DNA of 64,000 nucleotides. Source: Xenophilus sp. E41 (lineage in GTDB: Bacteria; Pseudomonadota; Gammaproteobacteria; Burkholderiales; Burkholderiaceae_C). A program made the translations under genes and the position numbers. Positions 1-10,499 of the stretch are shown in pieces (positions within the stretch are counted from its first letter, which is position 1; the number at the start of each line of letters is the position of its first letter). The notes below the pieces were generated by a model that was not told where the DNA came from, did not search any database, and was given only the letters and a program-made list of their open reading frames with translations. The DNA lies in contig NZ_QPIB01000012.1 of assembly GCF_003671765.1 (NCBI RefSeq), positions 261,332-325,331 on the forward strand, in the 5' to 3' direction.

Positions 1-999
1 ACCTTCGCCGACCTGGTCGCCCAGGTGGACTGCGATGCCCAGCCCGGCGGCCACCTCTTCGTCGCCCACCGCGAGAAGAAGATGGAGTTCCTGCGCCACG
101 AGACGGAGGTGATGCGCAAGCACTTCGGCTACGACGCGCGGATGCTCAGCGCCGAGGAGGTGCGGCGCGACTGGCTCGACGACCGCGACGCCGTGGGCGC
201 GCAGTACGAGTCCGAAGGCATCTCGGTGCATCCCCTGAAGCTCGCCTACGGCTACCTCAGGATGGCGCGCGAACTGGGTGTGCGTGTGCATCCTGGCAGC
301 CCCGTGGTCGGCTGGGAGACGAAGAACGGCGTGCACCACCTGAAGACGCCCGGCGGCACGGTGCGTGCGCGCGCCGTGGGCATCGCCACCGGCGCCTACA
401 CCGCGCCGGGGCTGCACCGCAGCCTCACGAACCGCTACTTCCCGGTGCTGTCGAACTGCCTGGTCACGCGGCCGCTGACCGACGAGGAACTGAAGGCGAC
501 CAATTTCAGGACCCGCATCGCCATCACCGACACGCGCACGCTGCGCTACTACTACCGCCTGCTGCCCGGCAACCGCCTGCAGATCGGCAGCCGCAGCTCG
601 ATCACCGGCGCGGACGCGCACCGCGAGCAGCACTACCGGCTGCTCACCGACGGCATCGGGCGCAAGTTCCCGGCGCTCGCCGGCATCCAGGTCGACCACT
701 CGTGGTGGGGCTGGGTCGACGTGAGCCACGACATGATGCCGCGCGTGGTGCAGCCCGACGCGGCGCAGCAGGTCTTCTATGCGCTGGGCTACGGCGGCAA
801 CGGCGTGTCCTTTTCGGCGCATGCAGGCCGGCGGATGGCGCAGCGCATCGCGGGCGAACGCGACGCCGCCGCCGAGCTGCTGCCGATCTACCGCGATGCG
901 CTGCCCTTCCCCGCGCAGGGCGAATGGGCGGCGCCCTTCCGCCGCATCGGGCAGAGCTTTCTCTACAAGTGGTACTGGCTCAAGGACGAGGTGCTCTGA
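1..999 (+). CDS. FAD-dependent amine/amino-acid oxidase (DAO family), 5' end missing
   Basis: The reading frame is open from the first base, so the N-terminus, including the FAD-binding GxGxxG, lies outside the window; about 332 residues remain. The visible part fits the C-terminal two thirds of DAO-fold oxidases such as gamma-glutamylputrescine oxidase or sarcosine oxidase-like enzymes, which oxidise an amine with FAD and pass electrons to oxygen. The closing motif GYGGNGVSFSAHAGRRMA is the typical C-terminal FAD-contacting loop of this family. The gene ends 76 bases before a peptide-type ABC importer on the same strand, so the substrate is plausibly an imported amine or amino-acid derivative. 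The exact substrate cannot be told from the fragment. Confidence 0.8.
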   Translation, partial: TFADLVAQVDCDAQPGGHLFVAHREKKMEFLRHETEVMRKHFGYDARMLSAEEVRRDWLDDRDAVGAQYESEGISVHPLKLAYGYLRMARELGVRVHPGSPVVGWETKNGVHHLKTPGGTVRARAVGIATGAYTAPGLHRSLTNRYFPVLSNCLVTRPLTDEELKATNFRTRIAITDTRTLRYYYRLLPGNRLQIGSRSSITGADAHREQHYRLLTDGIGRKFPALAGIQVDHSWWGWVDVSHDMMPRVVQPDAAQQVFYALGYGGNGVSFSAHAGRRMAQRIAGERDAAAELLPIYRDALPFPAQGEWAAPFRRIGQSFLYKWYWLKDEVL

Positions 1000-1075
1000 A
1001 CCGCACCACCGGCCGCGCACGCGTCCTGCAACTCCCCGCCCTTCTTCCCCTTTTCTCGAATCCGGAGTGAACCGC

Positions 1076-2674
1076 ATGAACACCCCTCGCCTCTCGCGCC
1101 GCGCACTTGCCGTCGTGGCCGCCACGCTGGTGGCCGGCGGCAGCCTGCTCGCCCTGCCCGCATCGGCCCAGCCCGTGAAGGAGGGCGGCACGCTGGTGAT
1201 CGGCACGCCGCAGGCGCCGCGCCACCTCAACGGTGCCGTGCAGTCCGGCATCGCCACCGCCCTGCCCTCGACGCAGATCTTCGCCAGCCCGCTGCGCTTC
1301 GACGACAAGTGGAATCCGCAGCCCTACCTGGCCGAATCGTGGAAGCTGTCGGACGACGCCAAGTCGCTGACGCTGAACCTGCGCAGGAACGCGGTGTTCC
1401 ACGACGGCAAGCCGATCACCTCGGCCGACGTCGCCTTCTCGATCATGGCGATCAAGGCCAACCACCCGTTCTCGACCATGCTCGGTCCGGTCGAGAAGGT
1501 GGACACGCCCGACCCGTACACCGCCATCATCCGCATGGCCACGCCGCACCCGGCCATCGTGCTGGCGATGTCGCCCGCGCTCGCACCGATCCTGCCCAAG
1601 CACATCTACGGCGACGGCGCGGACCTGAAGAACCACCCGCGCAACAGCCAGGAGGTGGTGGGCTCGGGGCCCTTCAGGCTCACCGAATTCAAGCCCGGCC
1701 AGCGCATCGTGCTGGAGAAGTTCGACAAGTTCTTCCTTGCGGGCAAGCCGCACCTGGACAAGCTCATCATCAGCATCACGCCCGACACGCAGTCGCTGGT
1801 GCTCGGCGTCGAGCGCGGCGACATCCAGATGCTGCCCTACGCCGTGGGCTCGGTGGACCTCAAGCGCCTGAAGAACAACCCCAACCTGCAGATCACCGAT
1901 CGCGGCTACGAGGGCATCGGCTCCATCAACTGGCTGGCCTTCAACACCGCCAAGAAGCCGCTCAACGACGTCAACGTGCGCAAGGCCATCGCCTTCGCGA
2001 TCGACAAGAACTTCATCACCAAGTCCCTGATGGGTGGTTTCGCCACCATGGCCGACGGCCCGATCGTGCCGAGCAGCCCCTTCGCGGTGCCCGACCTCGT
2101 GAAGTACCCGCTCGACCTGAAGAAGTCGGCCGAGATGCTCGACGCCGCGGGCTACAAGGCCGGCGCCAACGGCGAGCGCTTCAAGCTCAGCATCGACTAC
2201 CTGCCGGGCTCGGACGAGCAGCAGAAGAACGTGGCCGAGTACCTGCGATCGCAGCTCAAGAAGGTGGGCGTGACCGTCGAGGTGCGGGCTTCCGCCGACT
2301 TCCCGGCCTGGGCCAAGCGCATCGCCGCCCACGACTTCGACATGACGATGGACAACGTCTTCAACTGGGGCGACCCGGTGATCGGCGTGCACCGCACCTA
2401 CCTGTCGACCAACATCAAGCCCATCATCTGGACCAACACCCAGTCGTACAGCAACCCCAAGGTGGACGAACTGCTCAACGCCGCCGGCACCATCGTCGAC
2501 CCGGTCAAGCGCAAGGCCTACTACGCCGCCTTCGAGAAGATCGTGACCGACGAAGTGCCGATCGTCTTCATCAACCTCACGCCCTACCACACGGTGGCGA
2601 GCAAGAAGGTGGGCAACGTGCCGACGACCATCTGGGGTCCCGCGTCGCCCATGGACGATGTGTACCTGAAGTGA
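1076..2674 (+). CDS. ABC importer, peptide-type solute receptor (SBP family 5)
   Basis: 532-residue periplasmic receptor for a DppA/OppA/NikA-type ABC importer. The start at 1076 gives a clean export signal: basic RLSRR, a hydrophobic stretch, then ASAQ before mature residues beginning about 30. The mature part has the family's GGTLVIGTP opening and the KWNPQPYLAESWKLSDD and NAVFHDGKPITSADVAFS segments typical of SBP family 5. It is followed after 10 bases by the first permease, and the whole importer reads as one operon ending with two ATPases. Ligand is unknown; glutathione, peptides, opines and glycosides are all bound by members. The flanking FAD oxidase and amidohydrolase suggest an amide- or amine-containing compound (inference). 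Confidence 0.9.
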   Translation: MNTPRLSRRALAVVAATLVAGGSLLALPASAQPVKEGGTLVIGTPQAPRHLNGAVQSGIATALPSTQIFASPLRFDDKWNPQPYLAESWKLSDDAKSLTLNLRRNAVFHDGKPITSADVAFSIMAIKANHPFSTMLGPVEKVDTPDPYTAIIRMATPHPAIVLAMSPALAPILPKHIYGDGADLKNHPRNSQEVVGSGPFRLTEFKPGQRIVLEKFDKFFLAGKPHLDKLIISITPDTQSLVLGVERGDIQMLPYAVGSVDLKRLKNNPNLQITDRGYEGIGSINWLAFNTAKKPLNDVNVRKAIAFAIDKNFITKSLMGGFATMADGPIVPSSPFAVPDLVKYPLDLKKSAEMLDAAGYKAGANGERFKLSIDYLPGSDEQQKNVAEYLRSQLKKVGVTVEVRASADFPAWAKRIAAHDFDMTMDNVFNWGDPVIGVHRTYLSTNIKPIIWTNTQSYSNPKVDELLNAAGTIVDPVKRKAYYAAFEKIVTDEVPIVFINLTPYHTVASKKVGNVPTTIWGPASPMDDVYLK

Positions 2675-2684
2675 CGCGCCGGCC

Positions 2685-3659
2685 ATGAACCTGCTTCGAC
2701 TCCTCGCCTCGCGCCTCGGCCAGGCCCTGCTGCTGGTGGTGGCGGTGGTGGTGCTCAACTTCGCGCTGGTGCACGCCGCGCCCGGCGACCCGGTGGAGAC
2801 CATCGCCGGCGCCAGCGGCGGCATGTCCGAGGAGCTCAAGGCCGAACTGCGCCAGAGCTACGGGCTGGACAAGCCGCTGCCCGTGCAGCTGGGTGTGTAC
2901 CTCTCGCGCGTGGCCCGGCTGGACCTGGGCTACTCGTACTTCTTCAACCTGCCGGTGGTCGACCTGATCGGCGAGCGCATCCCGGCCACGCTGCTGCTGG
3001 TGCTGAGCTCGGTGATCTGCGCCTTCGTGGCGGGCACCGGCATCGGCGTGCTGGCCGCGCGCAAGCCCAACGGCTGGCTGTCGCAGACCATCACGGTGCT
3101 CTCGCTGGTGGGCTTCGCGGCACCGGTGTTCTGGACCGGCATCCTGCTGGTGATCCTGTTCGCCTCGGTGCTGCCGATCTTCCCGGTGGCCGACATGCGC
3201 TCCATCGACGGCAGCGACAAGGGCCTCGCGGGCGTGCTCGACGTGCTCTGGCACCTGGTGCTGCCCACCTTCACGCTGTCGCTGGTCTACCTGGCGCACT
3301 ACAGCCGGCTGGCGCGCGCCAGCATGCTCGAGGTGCTGGGCTCGGACTTCATCCGCACCGCGCGCGCCAAGGGGCTGGCCGACCGCGTGGTGCTCTACAA
3401 GCATGCGCTGCGCAACGCCATCCTGCCGGTGGTCACCGTGCTGGGGCTGCAGTTCGGCAATGTGCTGGCCGGCGCCATCCTGGTCGAGACGGTCTTCAAC
3501 TGGCCGGGGCTGGGCCGCCTGGCCTTCGAGTCGGTGCTGCGCCGCGACTACCCCACGATCCTCGGCGTGCTGCTGCTCTCGGCCGTGGTCGTGCTGGTGA
3601 TGAACCTGCTCACGGACCTGTGTTACCGCCTGGTCGATCCCCGCATCCAGAAGCGCTAG
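2685..3659 (+). CDS. ABC importer permease, DppB type
   Basis: 324-residue inner-membrane permease of the DppB/OppB family. It starts MNLLRLLASRLGQALLLV, the usual amphipathic start leading into the first membrane helix, and has the long periplasmic loop after helix 1 with GDPVETIAG. The conserved permease coupling loop (EAA-like) is at about residues 205-235 (SMLEVLGSDFIRTARAKGL), where the ATPase docks. Six membrane segments can be placed. It lies 10 bases after the receptor and 12 bases before the second permease, with AGGAGG-like ribosome site ahead of the latter, so all are co-transcribed. Confidence 0.92.
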   Translation: MNLLRLLASRLGQALLLVVAVVVLNFALVHAAPGDPVETIAGASGGMSEELKAELRQSYGLDKPLPVQLGVYLSRVARLDLGYSYFFNLPVVDLIGERIPATLLLVLSSVICAFVAGTGIGVLAARKPNGWLSQTITVLSLVGFAAPVFWTGILLVILFASVLPIFPVADMRSIDGSDKGLAGVLDVLWHLVLPTFTLSLVYLAHYSRLARASMLEVLGSDFIRTARAKGLADRVVLYKHALRNAILPVVTVLGLQFGNVLAGAILVETVFNWPGLGRLAFESVLRRDYPTILGVLLLSAVVVLVMNLLTDLCYRLVDPRIQKR

Positions 3660-3671
3660 GAGGAGCATTCG

Positions 3672-4577
3672 ATGTCCGCACTCCCCCTTTCGAAGAGCGC
3701 ACCGGCCGCAGCGCCGGTGGTGCCCGTGCCCGCCGCGCCCTCGCCGCTGGCCGAGGCCGCACGCATGTTCGCCCGCAACCCGGCCGCGCTGGCGGGGCTC
3801 GTGCTGCTGCTGGCCATCGTGCTCGTCGCCGTCATCGGCCCGCTGGTGTACCCCGTCGACCCCTTCGAGATCCGCGCCGCGCCGCTCACGCCGCCATTGT
3901 CCGAAGACGCCTGGCTCGGCACCGACTACCTGGGCCGCGACGTCGCCATCTCGCTGCTGTACGGCGGGCGCGCCACGCTGCTGGTGGGCGCCGTGGCGGC
4001 GTTGTTGTCGGTGGCCATCGGCATCACCATCGGGGCCTTCTCGGGCTACTACGGCGGCCGGGTCGACGCCGCGCTCTCGCGCGTGACCGAGTTCTTCCAG
4101 GTGCTGCCGGCGCTGCTGTTCGCGATGGTGGTGGTCACGCTGTTCTCGCCCAGCCTGCTGACGGTGACGCTGTCGATCGGGCTGGTGAGCTGGCCCGGCA
4201 CCGCGCGGCTGGCGCGGGCCGAATTCATGAAGGTGCGCGACATGGAATTCGTGCGCGCCGAGCGCTCCATCGGCGCGGGCGACGCCCGCATCATCTGGAA
4301 GGTGATCCTGCCCAACTGCATCGCACCGCTGGTGGTGTCGGCCACGCTGGCGATCGGCTCGGCCATCCTGTTCGAGGCCGGCCTGTCCTTCCTCGGCCTG
4401 GGCGACCCCAACCTCATGAGCTGGGGAATGATGATCGGCTCCAGCCGCCAGTACGTGCTCTCGTCCTGGTGGGCGGTGGCGATCCCCGGCGCGGCGATCT
4501 TCCTCACGGTGCTGGCCGTCAGCCTGATCGGCGACGGGCTGAACGATGCCCTCAACCCCAAGCTCCGGGAGCGATAA
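3672..4577 (+). CDS. ABC importer permease, DppC type
   Basis: 301-residue second permease of the importer, DppC/OppC type. Residues 1-25 are an alanine/proline-rich cytoplasmic tail, followed by ARMFARNPAALAGLVLL leading into helix 1, which is the family's usual N-terminal layout. The coupling loop FMKVRDMEFVRAERSIGAG is near residues 182-200 and the C-terminal GDGLNDALNPKLRER is diagnostic for DppC-like proteins. Strong Shine-Dalgarno AGGAGG sits a few bases upstream. It pairs with the DppB-type permease to form the membrane channel. A repeat-containing spacer of 170 bases separates it from the ATPase genes. Confidence 0.92.
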   Translation: MSALPLSKSAPAAAPVVPVPAAPSPLAEAARMFARNPAALAGLVLLLAIVLVAVIGPLVYPVDPFEIRAAPLTPPLSEDAWLGTDYLGRDVAISLLYGGRATLLVGAVAALLSVAIGITIGAFSGYYGGRVDAALSRVTEFFQVLPALLFAMVVVTLFSPSLLTVTLSIGLVSWPGTARLARAEFMKVRDMEFVRAERSIGAGDARIIWKVILPNCIAPLVVSATLAIGSAILFEAGLSFLGLGDPNLMSWGMMIGSSRQYVLSSWWAVAIPGAAIFLTVLAVSLIGDGLNDALNPKLRER

Positions 4578-4579
4578 AT

Positions 4580-4690
4580 GACCCTCCCCCAGTCTTCGCG
4601 CACTTCGTGTCGCTTCGCCAACCCCCTCAAGGGGGCGACATCCAGCGGCCTGGCAAAGCCAGTTCCGCGGCTGTCCACGCATGGCCTGCT
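4580..4690 (+). repeat. Dispersed intergenic repeat, copy A
   Basis: Spacer between permease and ATPase genes of the same operon. It contains the palindrome CCCCCTCAAGGGGG and a core at 4631-4676 with CCAGCGGCCTGGCAAAGCCA followed by TTCCGCGG. The same core occurs, inverted, at 19912-19956 and 25338-25384. It is not coding, and the operon reads through it. Confidence 0.75.
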
Positions 4691-4747
4691 CCGCGGCCTC
4701 TCGCTTCGTCGAGTGACAGAACCCCACGACGAATCAGGAGATGCTTC

Positions 4748-5775
<1,028 letters not shown>

Positions 5776-5779
<4 letters not shown>

Positions 5780-6843
5780 CCAACTTGATTCCGTTCCCCC
5801 ACATGCCCGCCCCCGCCGAACCGCCCCCGCCCGTGCTGCTGTCGGTCACCGACCTGAAGGTGCACTTCCCGCGTCCGCGCAGCGGCCTGATGGCCAAGCC
5901 GGAGGTGGTGCGCGCGGTCGACGGCGTGAACTTCGAGGTGCGCCGCGGCACCACGCTGGCCGTGGTGGGTGAATCCGGTTCCGGCAAGACCACCACGGCG
6001 CTGGCCGTGATGCGCCTGGCGCCGATCACCGCCGGCAGCGTGCGCCTGGGCCTCACCGACCTGAGCCTGCTGGGCGACGAGGCGATGCGCCAGGCCCGCC
6101 GGCGCGTGCAGATGATCTTCCAGGACCCGTACTCCTCGCTCAACCCGCGCCAGCGCGTGGGCGACGCCGTGCGTGCGCCGCTGGACCTGATGGGCATCGG
6201 CACGAAGGCCGAGCGCGCCGCACGCGTCGACGAGCTCTTCGCCGCCGTGGGCCTGCGGCCGGAGCAGCAGCAGCTGTTCCCGCACCAGTTCTCGGGCGGC
6301 CAGCGCCAGCGCATCAACATCGCGCGCGCGCTGGCCACCAACCCCGAGCTGGTGGTGTGCGACGAGCCCGTGTCGGCGCTGGACATCGCGATCCGCGCGC
6401 AGATCCTCAACCTGCTGGCCCGCCTGCAGCGCGAGCTGGGCCTGACCTACCTCTTCATCTCGCACGACATGGCGGTGGTGGAGCACATCTGCGACGAGAT
6501 CGCCGTGATGTACCTGGGCCAGATCGTCGAGCGCGCACCGCGCCAGGCCTTCTTCGCGCGGCCGCTGCACCCGTACAGCGCGGCGCTGATGTCGGCCGTG
6601 CCCACCGTGCAGGGCGGTCGCACGCGCGCCGCACAGCGCATCCGCCTGGTCGGCGATCCACCCAGCCCGATCGACCCGCCGGCCGGCTGCCGTTTCGCCG
6701 GCCGCTGCCCGGCCGCCGGGCCGGGCTGCGAAGCGCCGCAGACGCTGCGCGAGATGCAGCCGGGCCACTGGGTCGCGTGCCATCGCGTGACGCGCGTGGA
6801 CGGCCGGCCCGTCGGCCCGTTGCAGATGCCCGCGGCTGCCTGA
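5776..6843 (+). CDS. ABC importer ATPase, DppF type
   Basis: 355-residue partner ATPase. A proline-rich lead of about 20 residues precedes the ATPase core; Walker A is GESGSGKTT, signature FSGGQRQRINIA, Walker B/D-loop CDEPVSALDIAI, H-loop ISHDMAVV. The C-terminus carries the four-cysteine extension (CRFAGRCPAAGPGC) common to DppF/OppF. The start at 5776 overlaps the DppD stop by four bases. The amidohydrolase gene starts 40 bases downstream on the same strand and is probably in the same transcript. Confidence 0.93.
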
Positions 6844-6882
6844 GCAGCGTTTCCCTTCCCCCTCCTCCGTCATCGCTCCACC

Positions 6883-8541
6883 ATGACCGTCACCGTCTTC
6901 CAGGCCCGCAAGATCCTCACCATGAACCCGCAGCAGCCCGAGGCCACGCACGTCGCCGTGCGGGACGGCCGCGTGCTCGCGGTGGGCGACCTGGCGCGCA
7001 TGCGGTCCGTCGGCAGCTTCACCCTCGACGACCGCTACGCGGACAAAGTGCTCATGCCCGGCCTGGTCGAGGGCCACTCGCACCTCATGGCCGGCGGTCT
7101 GTGGATGTTCACCTTCGTCGGCTACCACGCCCGCACCTCGCCCGACGGCCGGGTGTGGGAAGGCTGCCGCGACTTCGAGGAGGTGATCGCGCGCCTGGTC
7201 GAGGTCGAGCGCGGCATGGCCAACCCGAAGGCGCCGCTGCTGGCCTGGGGCTTCGACCCGATCTTCTTCGGCACGGAGCGCATGACGGTCGAGCACCTGG
7301 ACCGCGTGTCGACCACGCGTCCCGTGGTCGTCCTGCATGCCAGCCAGCACCTGATGAACGTGAACCGTGCCGCGCTGGAACAGGCGGGCATCACGCGCGA
7401 CACCGACATCGAGGGCGTGGCGCGCTTCCAGGACGGCGCACACGCGGGCGAACCCAATGGCGAACTGCAGGAGTTCGCCGCCATGTTCCCGATCACGCGG
7501 CTCACCGGCAACGTGTTCCGCGTCACCGGCTCCGACCCCAAGTGCCTGCGCATGTTCGGGCAGATGGCGCAGCTCGCGGGCGTGACCACCGCGACCGACC
7601 TGGTGAACGACCTGTCGGACGGCAACCACGCGGCACTGGCCGAGGTGACGGCGGACCCCGACTTCCCGGTGCGCTTCGTGCCGGCCTACATCAGCATGGA
7701 CGGCGCGATGAACCGGGCGCAGGGCGGCGAGCGCATCCGCGCGCGCCAGGCCGCCGGCAACGACAAGCTGCACTACGGCCTGGTGAAGATCGTGGCCGAC
7801 GGCTCGATCCAGGGCTTCACCGCGCGCCTGCGCTGGCCCGGCTACCACAACGGCGCGCCCAACGGCATCTGGATCCTGCCGCCGGCCGAGCTCAAGGCAG
7901 CCATCAAGGACTTCCATGCGCAGGGCTTCCAGCTGCACATCCACACCAACGGCGACGAGGCCACCGAGGTCGCGCTCGACGGCATCGAGGAGGCGCTGGC
8001 CGCGCACCCGCGCTGGGACCACCGCCACACGCTGCAGCACTGCCAGATGGCCGACGACGCGCAGTTCCGCCGCATGGCGCGGCTGGGCGTGTGCGCCAAC
8101 CTGTTCGCCAACCACCTCTACTACTGGGGCGACGCACACCGCGAGCTGACGATGGGGCCGGACCGCGCCTTCCGCATGGACGCCTGCGCCACCGCGCTGC
8201 GCCACGGCGTGCCAATGGCCATCCATTCCGACGCGCCGATCACGCCGCTGGGCCCGCTCTTCACGGCCTGGTGCGCGGTCAACCGCCTCAGCTCCAGCGG
8301 GCAACAACTGGGCACGGCCGAGTGCATCCCGGTGGCCGACGCGCTCTACGCCATCACCATGGGGGCGGCCTTCACGCTGTCGATGGACCACCTGATCGGC
8401 TCGGTCGAGATCGGCAAGTTCGCCGACTTCTGCGTGCTGGACGACGACCCGCTGGCCGTTGCGCCCGCGCAGCTCAAGGACGTGCGCATCGCCGGCACGG
8501 TGATCGGCGGCCGCCCACTGCCGCTGCCCGGCCAGGCTTGA
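6883..8541 (+). CDS. Amidohydrolase family 3 enzyme (YtcJ/imidase-like)
   Basis: 552-residue cytoplasmic metal-dependent hydrolase. It has the composite beta-sandwich ends of urease-superfamily enzymes: an N-terminal MTVTVFQARKILTMNP with VRDGRVLAVGD, the first metal motif MPGLVEGHSHL near residues 58-70, an HIHTNGD segment near 348-354, and a C-terminal GSVEIGKFADFCVLDDDP. Members of Amidohydro_3 (YtcJ, DAN-type hydrolases) cleave cyclic or linear amides. It follows the importer by 40 bases and precedes a CobW-type GTPase by 11 bases, so import and hydrolysis of an amide is the simplest reading. Substrate is not determinable from sequence. Confidence 0.85.
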   Translation: MTVTVFQARKILTMNPQQPEATHVAVRDGRVLAVGDLARMRSVGSFTLDDRYADKVLMPGLVEGHSHLMAGGLWMFTFVGYHARTSPDGRVWEGCRDFEEVIARLVEVERGMANPKAPLLAWGFDPIFFGTERMTVEHLDRVSTTRPVVVLHASQHLMNVNRAALEQAGITRDTDIEGVARFQDGAHAGEPNGELQEFAAMFPITRLTGNVFRVTGSDPKCLRMFGQMAQLAGVTTATDLVNDLSDGNHAALAEVTADPDFPVRFVPAYISMDGAMNRAQGGERIRARQAAGNDKLHYGLVKIVADGSIQGFTARLRWPGYHNGAPNGIWILPPAELKAAIKDFHAQGFQLHIHTNGDEATEVALDGIEEALAAHPRWDHRHTLQHCQMADDAQFRRMARLGVCANLFANHLYYWGDAHRELTMGPDRAFRMDACATALRHGVPMAIHSDAPITPLGPLFTAWCAVNRLSSSGQQLGTAECIPVADALYAITMGAAFTLSMDHLIGSVEIGKFADFCVLDDDPLAVAPAQLKDVRIAGTVIGGRPLPLPGQA

Positions 8542-8552
8542 ACCGTCCACCC

Positions 8553-9515
8553 ATGCGCAACGCCCGCATCCCCCTGACCGTCATCGGCGGCTTCCTCGGC
8601 GCCGGCAAGACGACGCTGCTGAACCACCTGCTGACGCAGGCGGGCGGCCGGCGGGTGGCGGTGCTGGTGAACGACTTCGGCGCCATCAACCTCGACCGCG
8701 CGCTGATCGCGAGCGAGGAGGCCGGCGCCATCGAGCTCACCAACGGCTGCGTCTGCTGCCAGATCGGCGACGACCTGACGGCCGCGCTGATCGCGCTCAT
8801 CGAATCGCCCCGGCCGCCAGAGGCCATCGTGGTGGAGGCCAGCGGCGTCTCCGACCCCTGGCGCATCGCGCAGGTGGGCATCGCCGACCCGGCCCTGAGC
8901 CTGGACGGCGTGATCGTGCTGGTCGATGCCGGCGCGGTGCGCGAGCAGGCCGCCGACCCGCTGCTGGCCGACACGGTGCAGCGCCAGCTGCGCGCGGCCG
9001 ACCTGCTGGTGCTCAACCAGTGCGACCGCATCGACGAGGCCTCGCTGGCCGGACTGCGCCTGTGGCTCGACGCCCAGGCACCCGGCCGTCCGCGCTTCGA
9101 GACCACGCACGGCCGCGTGCCCGCATCCCTGCTCGGCTTTGCCGCGCTGCACGCCGGCCCGGTCGTGCCCACGCTGGGCCGCTCGCCGCGCCTGCAGGCC
9201 GCCGACCCCGGCCACGGCGCCGTCTTCGACACCTGGGCGCTGGACGACGCGCCGCTCTTCAGTGCGCGCGCGCTGCGCGCCCTGCTCAAGGGCATGCCGG
9301 CGGGCGTGCTGCGGCTCAAGGGCCTGGTGCGCACCGACGAGCATGCGCGGGCCGAACTGCAGTTCGCCGGCCAGCACGGCTCGCTGCGCGCCGCCGCCGA
9401 CCCGTCCGGCCGCTGCAGCGTGGTGGCGATCGGCCTGCAGGGCCGGCTGCCCGCCGACGCGCTGGCACGGGCCTTCGAGGCCGCGGCCGCCCTCCCGACC
9501 CCTTCCCTTCCATGA
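8553..9515 (+). CDS. CobW/COG0523-family GTPase (metallochaperone-like)
   Basis: 320-residue G3E GTPase. Walker A GGFLGAGKT is at residues 12-20 and the metal-binding CxCC motif (NGCVCC) at residues 66-69; the NQCD segment fills the NKxD base-recognition position. A CobW C-terminal domain follows. Such proteins insert or allocate Zn, Co or Ni to client enzymes. It starts 11 bases after the amidohydrolase and ends overlapping the next gene by four bases, so a role in metallating the amidohydrolase is an attractive inference. There is no sign of a Zur box ahead of it. Confidence 0.87.
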   Translation: MRNARIPLTVIGGFLGAGKTTLLNHLLTQAGGRRVAVLVNDFGAINLDRALIASEEAGAIELTNGCVCCQIGDDLTAALIALIESPRPPEAIVVEASGVSDPWRIAQVGIADPALSLDGVIVLVDAGAVREQAADPLLADTVQRQLRAADLLVLNQCDRIDEASLAGLRLWLDAQAPGRPRFETTHGRVPASLLGFAALHAGPVVPTLGRSPRLQAADPGHGAVFDTWALDDAPLFSARALRALLKGMPAGVLRLKGLVRTDEHARAELQFAGQHGSLRAAADPSGRCSVVAIGLQGRLPADALARAFEAAAALPTPSLP

Positions 9516-10441
9516 AACAAGCAACTTCCTTCGGCGGGCGCGACCTCGCGGCCGCGCTCGGCGTCGTCGTCATCTGGGGCCTGAACTTCGTGGCCATGAA
9601 GTACTCGCTGCGCGACTTCACGCCCTTCCAGCTCGGCACCTTCCGCTACCTCTTCGCGGTGCTGCCGCTGGTCTTCTTCGTGCGCAAGCCGCAGCTGTCG
9701 TGGCGCTGGCTGGTGCCCGCGGGCCTGGCGCAGCTGGGACAGTTCGGGCTGCTCTTCGTTGCGCTGCAGGTCGGCATGACGGCCGCCCTCGCGTCGGTGC
9801 TGATGCAGACGCAGGTGTTCTTCACCACGCTGCTGGGCGTGCTGCTGCTGCACGAGCGCCTGAGCGGCGCGATGCGCGCCGGCCTCACGCTGGCGGCGCT
9901 GGGCCTGGCCTGCTTCGCGATGAACTTCAGCGGGCATGCCGTGGCCGGCGGCATCACCGTGCTGAGCCTGGTGCTGAACCTGCTGGCGGCCACGATGTGG
10001 GCGGCGTCGAACATCATCGCCCGCAAGGCGCAGGCGGCGCAGCCCGGCTACGACGCGCTGCAGTTCGTCGTGTGGATGTCGCTGGTGCCGATCCTCCCCT
10101 TCGCCGCCATGGCCTGGCTTTTCGAGCCCGAGGCCACGCGCTGGCAATGGACGCACGCGAGCGCGGGGGCCTGGGCCGGCGTGGCCTACCTGGGCTGGTT
10201 CGCGACCATTGCCGCCTACGCGCTGTGGACCGGCCTGCTCAAGCGCCACCCCGCCAACCGCGTCGCACCCTTCAGCCTGGGCGTGCCGGTGATCGGGCTG
10301 GCGGCCGGCATGCTCACGCTGGGCGAGACCGTCTCGCCCTGGCAGTGGGCCGGCAGCGCCTGCGTGGTGGCGGCGCTGGCGGTGGTGATGCTGGGGCCGC
10401 GGCTCGTGGCCGGCTCCGCGGGGCGCCGGCAGCAGGCCTGA
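9512..10441 (+). CDS. EamA/DMT-family transporter
   Basis: 309-residue inner-membrane protein with about ten hydrophobic helices in two EamA repeats, characteristic of drug/metabolite exporters of the RhaT/YdcZ group. The first repeat opens with GVVVIWGLNFVAMKYSLRDF, the usual EamA signature, and the second with ATMWAASNIIARKAQ. The ATG overlaps the stop of the GTPase gene (ATGA), which implies translational coupling. Function is probably efflux of amino acids or small metabolites (family knowledge; EamA substrates are rarely predictable). Confidence 0.88.
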   Translation: MKQATSFGGRDLAAALGVVVIWGLNFVAMKYSLRDFTPFQLGTFRYLFAVLPLVFFVRKPQLSWRWLVPAGLAQLGQFGLLFVALQVGMTAALASVLMQTQVFFTTLLGVLLLHERLSGAMRAGLTLAALGLACFAMNFSGHAVAGGITVLSLVLNLLAATMWAASNIIARKAQAAQPGYDALQFVVWMSLVPILPFAAMAWLFEPEATRWQWTHASAGAWAGVAYLGWFATIAAYALWTGLLKRHPANRVAPFSLGVPVIGLAAGMLTLGETVSPWQWAGSACVVAALAVVMLGPRLVAGSAGRRQQA

Positions 10442-10499
10442 GCCCGACCGCGACGCGCGGCCGGCGTAATCGCGCGACTGGCGACACAATGCCCACCGC

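Noticed and set aside
3620..4747. Apparent 5' extension of the DppD frame back to 3620
   Set aside because: The extension overlaps the DppC gene in another frame and is Arg/Ala-rich; the real start at 4748 has a ribosome site and family-like N-terminus.
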